From: JBARRS01 sp049644345
GTDB taxonomy: Bacteria > Actinomycetota > Thermoleophilia > Gaiellales > Gaiellaceae
Length of the DNA: 21,241 nucleotides
NCBI GenBank assembly: GCA_049644345.1
Contig: JBARRS010000073.1
Location: 1-21,241 of the forward strand
Direction: 5' to 3'
The position numbers and the translations under genes were made by a program. The notes under the pieces were generated by a model that worked only from the letters and a program-made list of their open reading frames with translations, did no database searches and had not been told where the DNA came from. This document shows, piece after piece, positions 6,507-13,591 of the stretch (position 1 is the first letter of the stretch; every line of letters begins with the position of its first letter).

Positions 6507-8303
6507 GTGGACAGCCGCACGATGCGTCCGCGCCTGTTTGCGGTCGTAGCGCCCGTCTGCGCGGGCGGGTTCGCGCTCGTCGCGGCTGCGGCGGCTACGT
6601 TCGCCACCTCGCCGCATGCGACGACGACGCTCGTCGGGCTCGCGGCCTTCCTTGCCGCGTCGCTCGTAGCGCACCACTTCCCCGTTCCCGTCGAGGATCT
6701 CGACGCGAACGGCGTCTCGCTCGCATTCGTCTTCGGGGTCTCGGCCATACTCCTCTTCGGCTGGGCTGCGGGTGTGCTCGTCGCCTTCGCTACACCGGCG
6801 ATCCTTCAGACGTTCGAGCATAGGCCGCCGTTGCGCATTGCCTACAACTCGGCCGCGTTCGCGGTCACCGCCGGCGCCGCCGGGGGCCTGCTCCGTCTGC
6901 TGCACGAGGCCGGCGCCGTCAGCCTGGTCGCGCGCGTGGCCGTCGCGACCTCGGTCTGCTATCTCGTCAACCTCTTCCTGATCACCGGCGCGGTCGCTGC
7001 CGGCACCGGCCGCGCGTGGCCCTCGCTTGTCGGCTCGAGCGTCCGCAAGACCGGCCTCCCCTTCACGCTAATGGGCTCCGCAGTGCTGATGCTCGTCGTT
7101 CTCTGGGAGCGCTCGCCGTTCCTCTCCGTCGCGTTGCTCGGGCCGCTGCTCGCGATCCAGCTCTACCAGCGCGCCCTGATGCGGGCACTGCGCGCGATGA
7201 GGCTGGCCCTCACCGATCCGCTGACAGCGCTCGGCAACCACCGGCACTTCCACGAGCGGCTCGAGTGGGAGCTCGCACACGCGCGCGAGCGGCAGCGGCC
7301 ACTCTCGCTCTGCTTCGTCGACGTCGACGACTTCAAGCGCATCAACGACCGCTACGGCCATCCCGCAGGCGATCGTGTCCTTTCGCAGCTCGCCGGCAAG
7401 CTGCGTCAGAACGGCGAGGCGTTCAGGCTCGGCGGCGACGAGTTCGCGCTGCTCCTGCCCGGGTGCGGCGAGCGCTCTGCGCTCTCGATCGCGACGGCGA
7501 TCGTCGAGCGGATAGCGGCGACGACCCTCGAGCAGGTCGGGCCGGTCACCGTCAGCGCCGGCGTCGCGGTTGCGCCCGCGCACGCGGCCGAGCGGGACGA
7601 GCTCGTCCGACTCGCGGACGGAGCCCTGTACTGGGCGAAGGAGCACGGCAAGAACCGTGCGCGGGCGTACCGGCCCGACGTGCTGGAGCTGGCCGAGCTG
7701 AAGCGGCTCTTCGACAGCGACCGCGCAGCTCGCTACCGCGCGGCGGCGAGCCTCGCGCGGGCCGTCGATGCCCGCGATGTCTACACCGGCAGCCATTCGC
7801 AGCGAGTGGCCGAGCTGGCTGCGCGCGTCGCCCGCCGCCTGGGACTCGAGGCGGGCGAAGTCGAGCTGACCCGTCTGGCGGCGAACCTGCACGACCTCGG
7901 CAAGCTCGCGATCCCGGAGGAGCTCCTGCGCAAGCCCGGACCCCTGACGGAGCCGGAGCGACTCGTGCTCGAGCGTCATCCTCAGATCGGCTTCCGAATG
8001 CTCGAGAGTCTCGGCGTCGACCCGGTCGCGACCTGTGTGCTCCACCATCACGAGCGCTGGGACGGCCACGGCTATCCGGACGGGCTCGTAGGCGGCGCGA
8101 TTCCGCTCGGGGCCAGGATCATCTTCGTCGCGGACGCCTACGACGCGATGACCTCCAACCGCACGTACCGGTCGCGGCTGACCCGGAGGCAGGCGCTGGA
8201 AGAGCTCGAACGCTGCGCAGGCAGCCAGTTCGATCCGGACGTTGTCGATGTCTTCGCCGAGGAACTGGAGCTCGCGCCGATGCTCGCTGCAGCCGCCGTC
8301 TAG
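6507..8303 (+). CDS. Membrane-bound GGDEF and HD-GYP protein (cyclic-di-GMP synthesis and breakdown)
   Basis: The 598-residue protein has an N-terminal integral-membrane region of about six or seven helices (residues 10-220), a GGDEF domain (about 232-390) and an HD-GYP domain (about 410-590). GGDEF is intact at 309-313 (FRLGGDEFALLLPG), with DVDDFKRINDRYGH before it. The inhibitory I-site position reads RQNG (300-303), so the Asp of RxxD is missing. The phosphodiesterase part shows LHDLGKLAIP (HD at 462-463), HHERWDGHGYPDGL (GYP at 522-524) and ADAYDAMTSNRTYR, all as in active HD-GYP enzymes. It may therefore both make and degrade cyclic-di-GMP. The GTG start follows the micro-peptide stop by four bases; ATG at 6522 is an alternative. 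Confidence 0.93.
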   Translation: MDSRTMRPRLFAVVAPVCAGGFALVAAAAATFATSPHATTTLVGLAAFLAASLVAHHFPVPVEDLDANGVSLAFVFGVSAILLFGWAAGVLVAFATPAILQTFEHRPPLRIAYNSAAFAVTAGAAGGLLRLLHEAGAVSLVARVAVATSVCYLVNLFLITGAVAAGTGRAWPSLVGSSVRKTGLPFTLMGSAVLMLVVLWERSPFLSVALLGPLLAIQLYQRALMRALRAMRLALTDPLTALGNHRHFHERLEWELAHARERQRPLSLCFVDVDDFKRINDRYGHPAGDRVLSQLAGKLRQNGEAFRLGGDEFALLLPGCGERSALSIATAIVERIAATTLEQVGPVTVSAGVAVAPAHAAERDELVRLADGALYWAKEHGKNRARAYRPDVLELAELKRLFDSDRAARYRAAASLARAVDARDVYTGSHSQRVAELAARVARRLGLEAGEVELTRLAANLHDLGKLAIPEELLRKPGPLTEPERLVLERHPQIGFRMLESLGVDPVATCVLHHHERWDGHGYPDGLVGGAIPLGARIIFVADAYDAMTSNRTYRSRLTRRQALEELERCAGSQFDPDVVDVFAEELELAPMLAAAAV

Positions 8304-8320
8304 CTCCTAGCGGCGCCTCC

Positions 8321-8358
8321 GATCCCCTAAACGGGTGATGGCCGCGCGCCCGCGCGGC
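8321..8358 (+). promoter_or_regulatory. Leader element with conserved box, copy 2
   Basis: AACGGGTGATGG at 8330-8341 repeats the box of copy 1 exactly and sits 52 bases before the second micro-peptide ATG (63 in copy 1). The two differing bases of the wider 19-mer fall between the CCC and GGG that can pair. A perfect inverted repeat follows at once (8341-8358, arms GCCGCGCG and CGCGCGGC), with the same GCGYCCGCG core as copy 1. Conservation of two consecutive hairpins while the flanking sequence has diverged suggests a functional RNA or binding site. Its function is unknown. Confidence 0.45.
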
Positions 8359-8393
8359 GCAATGATGAGCCGGGAATACGTCAGGGAGGGGCG

Positions 8394-8489
8394 ATGTTCC
8401 ACTCGAGATGGCGGCTGACGGCCGCTGCGGCCGCGCTGCTTTGCGTGCTCGCTGCGCTCGTCGGGTACGGACTGAGCCCCTACGGGTAA
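8394..8489 (+). CDS. Micro-membrane peptide (31 aa) upstream of second GGDEF gene
   Basis: The ATG lies two bases after AGGGAGGGG, a strong though close ribosome binding site. The peptide starts MFHSRWRL, has one alanine and leucine-rich helix (about residues 8-24) and a short GYGLSPYG tail. Its plan matches the 36-residue peptide before the first GGDEF gene: M, a hydrophobic residue, a polar residue, two or three basic residues, one helix, then a short aromatic tail. The downstream GGDEF frame starts 10 bases after this stop. Coding is inferred from position, ribosome binding site and the paired occurrence, because the peptide is too short for composition tests. Confidence 0.58.
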   Translation: MFHSRWRLTAAAAALLCVLAALVGYGLSPYG

Positions 8490-8499
8490 GGCGGCCGAG

Positions 8500-9720
8500 T
8501 TGAACCGCGAGGTGCTGCCGCTTCGATCCCGCGAGACATTGCGGCTCTCGCCGGTGGTCCTGCCTGTGACCCAGGCCGGCGCCGTCGTGCTCGCGCTCGC
8601 CTGCCTCCACTTCACCCTGACCGATACGCCGCTGTCGATGTTTCGCGGGCTCGCAGTCTTGCTGGCGGCCTCACTCCTCGCCGAGGCCTTCCCCGTCCCG
8701 CTCGAGGCTCTGCCGGGCGGCCATGTAGCCATGTCCGCCGTCTTCATCGTCGGCGCCGCCGTCCTCTACGGATGGCCCGCGGCGATCCTGATCGGATTCC
8801 TGACCCGGGCGACGTTGGAGATCGTCCACCGGCGGCCGGCGGTGAAGCTCGCCTACAACGGGTCGGTCTACGCAATGTCCGGCGCCGCCGCCGGGGCCGT
8901 CGCCGCGCCGTTCGGTAGCCGCCCGTCCGTCGCGCTCCTGTTCGTCCAGGTCGCGCTCGCCTCGCTCGCGTTCTATGCCGTGAACATCCCGCTCGTATCC
9001 GCGATCGTCGCCCGCTGGGCGCGGCAGGCGTTCCTGCCGCTGCTGCGCCGCTGGGTCCAGTGGACGTTCATTCCGTCCGCGATCATGGCGTCCGTAACCG
9101 TGATGCTCGCCGCGGTCTGGCGGCAGTCGCCGTACCTCACAGCCGCGCTCGTCGGGCCGATGCTCGCGATCGCGCTCTACCAGCGCTCTGTGCACAGCGC
9201 GCTCAAAGCTATGCGGCTCGCTCTCACGGATCCGGTCACGGGGCTCGGAAACCATCGTCATTTCCACGAACGGCTCCAGACGGAGCTCGACCGCGCGGAG
9301 GAGGACCGGCTGCCGCTGAGCCTCTGCCTCGTGGATCTCGACGACTTCAAGCGGATCAACGACCGCTACGGACATCCCGACGGCGACGTCGTTCTCGCGG
9401 CGCTCGCGCGCAGATTGCGGTCCGGCGGTGAGGCGTTCCGCGTCGGGGGCGACGAGTTCGCACTCCTCCTGCCGGCCTGCCTCGAGAGCGAAGCGCTCGA
9501 CCTCGCGCAGGCGGTGGTCGCTCGCCTGACGACCGTCGAGTGCCCTTCCGGCGAGAGGATCAGTGTCTCGGCCGGCGTCGCCACCTTCCCAACGGACGGC
9601 CTCGACCGCGCCAGCCTGCTCCGCGCCGCGGACGAGGCACTCTACCGCGCAAAGCGCGAGGGAAAGAACTGCGCGCGGCCGTACGCGGAGACTTCGGTCC
9701 CGGACAGCCTCACCGCTTAG
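8500..9720 (+). CDS. Membrane-bound GGDEF diguanylate cyclase, paralogue of the upstream gene
   Basis: The 406-residue protein has a polytopic membrane region of about six helices (about 20-225) and a C-terminal GGDEF domain with GGDEF at 316-320 (FRVGGDEFALLLPAC). It shares long segments with the protein at 6507-8303: TDPVTGLGNHRHFHERL, DDFKRINDRYGHPDGD and the membrane motif FPVPLEAL. The two arose by duplication, and this copy lacks the HD-GYP domain. The I-site position is RSGG (307-310), again without Asp. It should make cyclic-di-GMP from GTP at the membrane; the sensed signal is unknown. The TTG start, with AAGGCGG upstream, is the best available. The next gene follows after 12 bases. 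Confidence 0.92.
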   Translation: MNREVLPLRSRETLRLSPVVLPVTQAGAVVLALACLHFTLTDTPLSMFRGLAVLLAASLLAEAFPVPLEALPGGHVAMSAVFIVGAAVLYGWPAAILIGFLTRATLEIVHRRPAVKLAYNGSVYAMSGAAAGAVAAPFGSRPSVALLFVQVALASLAFYAVNIPLVSAIVARWARQAFLPLLRRWVQWTFIPSAIMASVTVMLAAVWRQSPYLTAALVGPMLAIALYQRSVHSALKAMRLALTDPVTGLGNHRHFHERLQTELDRAEEDRLPLSLCLVDLDDFKRINDRYGHPDGDVVLAALARRLRSGGEAFRVGGDEFALLLPACLESEALDLAQAVVARLTTVECPSGERISVSAGVATFPTDGLDRASLLRAADEALYRAKREGKNCARPYAETSVPDSLTA

Positions 9721-9732
9721 TACAACCCCTGG

Positions 9733-10542
9733 ATGGAGTTTTCGCAGGAGCTGATCCGCCGCTCCGGCTACGAGTGCGAGGGATTCGCCGCCCACTACGA
9801 GCGCTTCCGGCCCCGCACACCCCGCACGCTCGTCGAGACGTTGTGTCGGCTCGCGCGGACCGATCGGCCCCGGCTCGTCGTCGACCTCGGCAGCGGCACC
9901 GGCCTCTCGACCCGCGCTTGGACTGACGTAGCGGAGCGCGTGATCGGCATCGAAGCGAACCCGGCAATGCAGGCGGTCGCGCAGGCACAGAAGCAAGACC
10001 CGAGCATCGAATACCGCCACGGCTTTGGCCACGACACGGGCCTCGAGGACGGCAGTGCTGATCTCGTCACCTGCTCGCAGTCGCTGCACTGGATGGAGCC
10101 TGAGCCGACCTTCGCGGAGGCTGCGCGAATCCTCCGCCCCGGCGGTGTCTTCGCCGCCTACGACTACGACGTGCCGCCGTTGGTCGACGCAGAGGTGGAC
10201 GAAGCGTTCGAAGCGCTGCTCGCGCGACGTGGGCAGCTTCGGGGCGCGCGCGGGATCCCACAAGGCGCGGACATGTGGCCGAAGGAAGGCCACCTCGAAC
10301 GGATGCGAGCGTGTGGCAAATTCACCTACTGCCGTGAGCTCGTCCTGCACTCGGTCGAGGAGGGAAACGCCGAGCAGCTAGTCGGCTTTGCGCGCAGCCT
10401 CGGGCTGCCGTCCGTGGTCGACGCCGAGAATCTGGAGCGCGAGCTGCGCTACGAGGAGCTCGAAACAGTCGCCCAGCGCGTGCTTGGAGATCGAAAAGTC
10501 CCATTCCACTGGGGCTACAGGGTCCGGGTCGGAATCGTGTAA
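9733..10542 (+). CDS. Class I SAM-dependent methyltransferase (Methyltransf_11 type)
   Basis: The 269-residue protein shows motif I VVDLGSGTGLSTRAW (about residues 49-63), then VIGIEANPAMQAVAQ, a motif II region with DLVTCSQSLHWMEPEP, and ARILRPGGVFAAYDYDVPP. This layout is typical of small-molecule methyltransferases of the UbiE/trans-aconitate type. The C-terminal third has no motif that names a substrate. The ATG is 12 bases after the GGDEF stop, so it may be read from the same transcript, although the functional link is unclear. The gene ends before a run of hairpins that separates it from the convergent carboxyltransferase gene. Confidence 0.9.
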   Translation: MEFSQELIRRSGYECEGFAAHYERFRPRTPRTLVETLCRLARTDRPRLVVDLGSGTGLSTRAWTDVAERVIGIEANPAMQAVAQAQKQDPSIEYRHGFGHDTGLEDGSADLVTCSQSLHWMEPEPTFAEAARILRPGGVFAAYDYDVPPLVDAEVDEAFEALLARRGQLRGARGIPQGADMWPKEGHLERMRACGKFTYCRELVLHSVEEGNAEQLVGFARSLGLPSVVDAENLERELRYEELETVAQRVLGDRKVPFHWGYRVRVGIV

Positions 10543-10558
10543 AGCCGTAGTCGGAGGT

Positions 10559-10582
10559 GGCTCCGGTCCCGCGGCCGGAGCC
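10559..10582 (+). terminator. Hairpin after the methyltransferase gene
   Basis: GGCTCCGG pairs perfectly with CCGGAGCC around an 8-base loop, 17 bases after the methyltransferase stop. There is no T tract beyond a short CTTT, so it is a GC-rich hairpin of the type often seen at actinobacterial gene ends. A second small inverted repeat (CGGCTC-GT-GAGCCG) lies at 10643-10656. Confidence 0.5.
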
Positions 10583-10692
10583 GAGCTTTGCCCGGCGGGA
10601 GGCGCAGCGTGACAAAAACGGTGAACGACCTAGCGGCTCGAGCGGCTCGTGAGCCGTTGGCACAACGCTGCCGGTCGCAAGGAGGGGGCTCG

Positions 10693-10717
10693 TGGGGGAA
10701 CCAGGGGTTCCCCCACG
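10693..10717 (-). terminator. Strong hairpin terminator for the carboxyltransferase gene
   Basis: GTGGGGGAACC and GGTTCCCCCAC form a perfect 11-bp stem with a 3-base loop. On the minus strand it begins one base after the stop of the carboxyltransferase gene, the usual place for an intrinsic terminator. No T tract follows. Being symmetrical, it could also stop transcripts arriving from the plus strand. Confidence 0.6.
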
Positions 10718-10718
10718 C

Positions 10719-12344
10719 TCAGAGGGGAATGTTGCCGTGCTTGCGGGGCGGTCTCTGCTCGCGCTTCGTCAAGCTCGTCTCCAAAGCGTCGATCAGAACG
10801 GGGCGCGTCCGCCGTGGCTCGATCACCTCGTCCACGTACCCGCGCTCGGCGGCGGTGTACGGGTTCGCGAAGCGCTCCCGATACTCGGCGATCAGCTCCC
10901 GCCGCCGCGCCTCCGGATCGTCCGCGTCCTCGATCTCCTTCCGAAAAACGATGTTCACCGCGCCTTCCGGCCCCATCACGGCCACCTCCGCGGTCGGCCA
11001 GGCGAAGTTGAAGTCGGCACGGATGTGCTTCGAGCTCATCACGTCGTAGGCTCCGCCGTAGGCCTTGCGCGTGATCACCGCGAGCTTCGGCACCGTCGCC
11101 TCGGAATAGGCATAGAGCAGCTTCGAGCCGTGGCGGATGATCCCGCCCCACTCCTGGGCCGTCCCCGGCAGGAAGCCCGGGACGTCCACAAGCGTCACGA
11201 GCGGGATGTTGAACGCGTCGCAGGTGCGAACGAAGCGCGCCGCCTTGACCGACGAGTCGATGTCGAGCACGCCGGCCAGCGCGTGCGGCTGGTTGCCGAC
11301 GACGCCGACTACGTGCCCGTTCAGGCGGGCGAAGCCGCAGACGATGTTCTCGGCCCAGCGCTCGTGCACCTCTAGAAACTCGCCGTCGTCGACGACGCGG
11401 GTGATCACGTCGCGCATCTCGTACGGCTTGGTCGGGCTGTCGGGGATCAGCTTGTCGAGGTCGGCGTCCTCGCGCCCGGCCGGATCCGACGGCTCGCTGT
11501 AGGGAGGCGGGTCGAGATTGTTCTGCGGCAAGAAGGAGAGCAGATAGCGGGCGTCCTCCAGACACGCTTCCTCGTCGGGTGCGATGAAGTGGGCGACGCC
11601 CGACTTCGCCGCGTGCGTCGTGGCTCCGCCGAGCTCCTCGAAGGTGACCTCCTCTCCGGTGACGGTCTTCACGACGTCGGGGCCAGTGATGAACATGTAC
11701 GAGGAGCCCTCGACCATGAAGACGAAGTCGGTCATGGCCGGCGAGTAGACGGCACCACCCGCGCAGGGCCCCATGACGAGGCTGATCTGCGGAATCACGC
11801 CAGAGGCCTGGACGTTGCGCCAGAAGATCTCGGCGTAGCCGGCGAGCGAGACGACGCCTTCCTGGATCCGGGCGCCGCCCGAGTCGTTGATCCCGATCAC
11901 GGGGCAACCGAACCTCGCGGCCATGTCCATGACCTTGCAGACCTTCTCGGCGAAGACCTCCGACAGCGAGCCGCCGAAGACGGTGAAGTCCTGCGAGAAG
12001 ACAAAGACGCGGCGGCCGAAGATCGTCCCGTAGCCGGTGACGACGGCGTCGCCGTAGGGCCGTCGCTCGAGCATCCCGAAGTTCGACTCTCGGTGGCGGA
12101 CGAAGCGGTCGAGCTCGACGAACGAGCCGGGGTCGAGCAGTTTCTCGAGCCGTTCCCGCGCCAGCAGCTTCCCCTGTGAACGCTGCCGCTCGACCGCCCG
12201 GTCGCCGCCGGCGTGAAGCGCCGCCTCGCGCAGGTCTTCGAGCCGCGCGAGCTTCGCCTCGGTGGTCTCCGAAGCCTGCTCGCTCTCGTCGGTGGCGGCC
12301 ACGGCGGGGAGCCTATCTTCCGCCGCGGCACCTACTCGGCTCAC
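10719..12344 (-). CDS. Acyl-CoA (propionyl/acetyl-CoA) carboxylase beta subunit, carboxyltransferase
   Basis: The 541-residue protein is a full-length biotin-dependent carboxyltransferase of the PccB/AccD5 type. It has the N-terminal helical KLARLEDLREAALHAG region, QGKLLARERLEKLLDPGSF, the first crotonase-fold half with INDSGGARIQEGV and MGPCAGGAVYSPA, and the second half with VDVPGFLPGTAQEWGGIIRHGSKLLYAY and ITRKAYGGAYDVMSSKH. It moves CO2 from carboxybiotin onto acyl-CoA. It probably works with the alpha and epsilon subunits at 3215-5205. The start is uncertain: GTG 12344 gives about 25 extra residues before the conserved region, and GTG 12302 is an alternative. Acyl-CoA choice cannot be settled by eye. 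Confidence 0.94.
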   Translation of the reverse strand: MSRVGAAAEDRLPAVAATDESEQASETTEAKLARLEDLREAALHAGGDRAVERQRSQGKLLARERLEKLLDPGSFVELDRFVRHRESNFGMLERRPYGDAVVTGYGTIFGRRVFVFSQDFTVFGGSLSEVFAEKVCKVMDMAARFGCPVIGINDSGGARIQEGVVSLAGYAEIFWRNVQASGVIPQISLVMGPCAGGAVYSPAMTDFVFMVEGSSYMFITGPDVVKTVTGEEVTFEELGGATTHAAKSGVAHFIAPDEEACLEDARYLLSFLPQNNLDPPPYSEPSDPAGREDADLDKLIPDSPTKPYEMRDVITRVVDDGEFLEVHERWAENIVCGFARLNGHVVGVVGNQPHALAGVLDIDSSVKAARFVRTCDAFNIPLVTLVDVPGFLPGTAQEWGGIIRHGSKLLYAYSEATVPKLAVITRKAYGGAYDVMSSKHIRADFNFAWPTAEVAVMGPEGAVNIVFRKEIEDADDPEARRRELIAEYRERFANPYTAAERGYVDEVIEPRRTRPVLIDALETSLTKREQRPPRKHGNIPL

Positions 12345-12412
12345 TCGAATGAGGGAACCTCGCGTCCGAAGAGCCCGCCCACACTGGGGACCAGGACTCG
12401 TGGCGCCGACAA

Positions 12413-13546
12413 ATGAGGCAGGAGATGCGGCGCTCCTACGTCAACCGGCCTCGGCGGTTGCCCGCGCCACGCGCGGTCCTCGGCCTGCGTTCGCGGACGG
12501 TTCCGGTTGCGATCACGTTCGTGCTCGTAGCGCTGCTCTGGCTCACGATCGGCCTGCCGGCCCTCGCCCAGCTCACGAGCGCCGCCGGCGGCAATCGCAA
12601 TGCGCGCAACGTCGTCTTCGAGCCGACAACCTCCCACCGCAACGCCCCGTCCCGGACCGAAGCCACGACCACGGTTTCGCCGTCGCTGCTGCACCTGGCC
12701 GCAACATCGGCTCCCCGGAGCCTGAAAGCCGGCTCGCTCGCGCGGCTTCGTGCTTCGAAGACGACCGCACACCTAGCAGGCCGGCGGGACTCCTCGGGTC
12801 ACCTCGCAGGAGCGGCAACGCCCGCCGCGGCGGGAGCGACCCCGCGTACGGGCGGCGCGAAGGCAGCCCCACAGCCCCTCCCGACAGGCTCCAGTGGGAA
12901 CGGTGGCACAGGCTCAGGAGGCTCGACCAGCCCCGGCGGGACCGGTGAGACGGGTGGAGCCGGTCCGACGCCCCCGCCGCCGCCTCCTCCATCGTCCCCG
13001 CCACCCCCGCCTCCCCCGCCGCCACCACCTCCGCCACCGCCACCTCCGCCGCCACCTCCTCCTCCGCCACCGCCGCCTCCTCCTCCGCCTCCGCCACCGC
13101 CACCGCCGCCGCCTGCGCTGCCGGCGCCGGAAGACGTTCAGACGGCGAACTTCGGCGCGCAGGTCGGGAAAGCCGAGACAGGTGACAGCATCACCTTCAC
13201 GTTCGCCGGACCGGTCGACCCCACCGCGATCCTCGCGGGTTGGGGCGGCGGACCGACCGTCGTCACCGTGCGGATCACCCACACCGGCGGCCAGACCTCG
13301 GCCCTGACAGTCGTAGATGCGGGGACCGGAGCGGATCTTCCGCTCGGCTCCGTCGCTCTGGGAGCGAAGTACGCCGAACACGCCGATTTCACGGGCTCGA
13401 CGATGTCGGCGAGCGGGAGCACCGTGACGATCGTGCTCGGCGTGCCGAGCTCGAACGTGCACACCGTCAGCGACCCCGGGACGATGATCTGGACCACCTC
13501 GAGCGGATCCGCGAGCGAATCCGGTCTGCTCGACGTTGAGTTCTGA
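12413..13546 (+). CDS. Proline-rich membrane-anchored or secreted surface protein
   Basis: The 377-residue protein has an arginine-rich start and one hydrophobic segment (VPVAITFVLVALLWLTIGL, about residues 30-48), probably a signal anchor. A Thr/Ala/Ser-rich region follows (about 50-160), then a Gly-Ser-Thr linker, then an almost unbroken polyproline tract (about 187-234, interrupted by SS). The C-terminal beta-rich domain (about 240-377) contains DSITFTFAGPVDP and ends GLLDVEF. The plan is a wall-spanning stalk carrying a small outer domain. I do not recognise the end domain by name. ATG 12413 has no evident ribosome binding site; ATG 12425 is an alternative. The polyproline run would need EF-P for translation. 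Confidence 0.78.
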   Translation: MRQEMRRSYVNRPRRLPAPRAVLGLRSRTVPVAITFVLVALLWLTIGLPALAQLTSAAGGNRNARNVVFEPTTSHRNAPSRTEATTTVSPSLLHLAATSAPRSLKAGSLARLRASKTTAHLAGRRDSSGHLAGAATPAAAGATPRTGGAKAAPQPLPTGSSGNGGTGSGGSTSPGGTGETGGAGPTPPPPPPPSSPPPPPPPPPPPPPPPPPPPPPPPPPPPPPPPPPPPPPPPALPAPEDVQTANFGAQVGKAETGDSITFTFAGPVDPTAILAGWGGGPTVVTVRITHTGGQTSALTVVDAGTGADLPLGSVALGAKYAEHADFTGSTMSASGSTVTIVLGVPSSNVHTVSDPGTMIWTTSSGSASESGLLDVEF

Positions 13547-13556
13547 TCGGGCTCGC

Positions 13557-13584
13557 TCAAGAGCCATCGAGCCGAGGTCGATAA
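13557..13584 (+). promoter_or_regulatory. Candidate sigma-28 (FliA/WhiG-like) promoter for the third GGDEF gene
   Basis: TCAA, 16 bases, then GTCGATAA resembles the WhiG/FliA-type pattern TAAA-N16-GCCGATAA with two mismatches. The -10 element ends exactly 7 bases before the ATG of the GGDEF gene, so the mRNA would begin at or next to the start codon. AAGG 5 bases before the ATG could instead act as a weak ribosome binding site. Confidence 0.4.
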
Positions 13585-13591
13585 GGCTCCA

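Noticed and set aside
8671..10350. 559-residue minus-strand open frame opposite the second GGDEF gene and methyltransferase
   Set aside because: The composition is Arg, Asp, Glu and Val repeats typical of antisense frames in GC-rich genes, and both plus-strand genes have clear family motifs.
12971..13120. Tandem DNA repeat or CRISPR-like array in the proline tract
   Set aside because: The codons vary irregularly among CCC, CCG, CCT and CCA with no fixed unit or spacers; it is coding sequence for polyproline.
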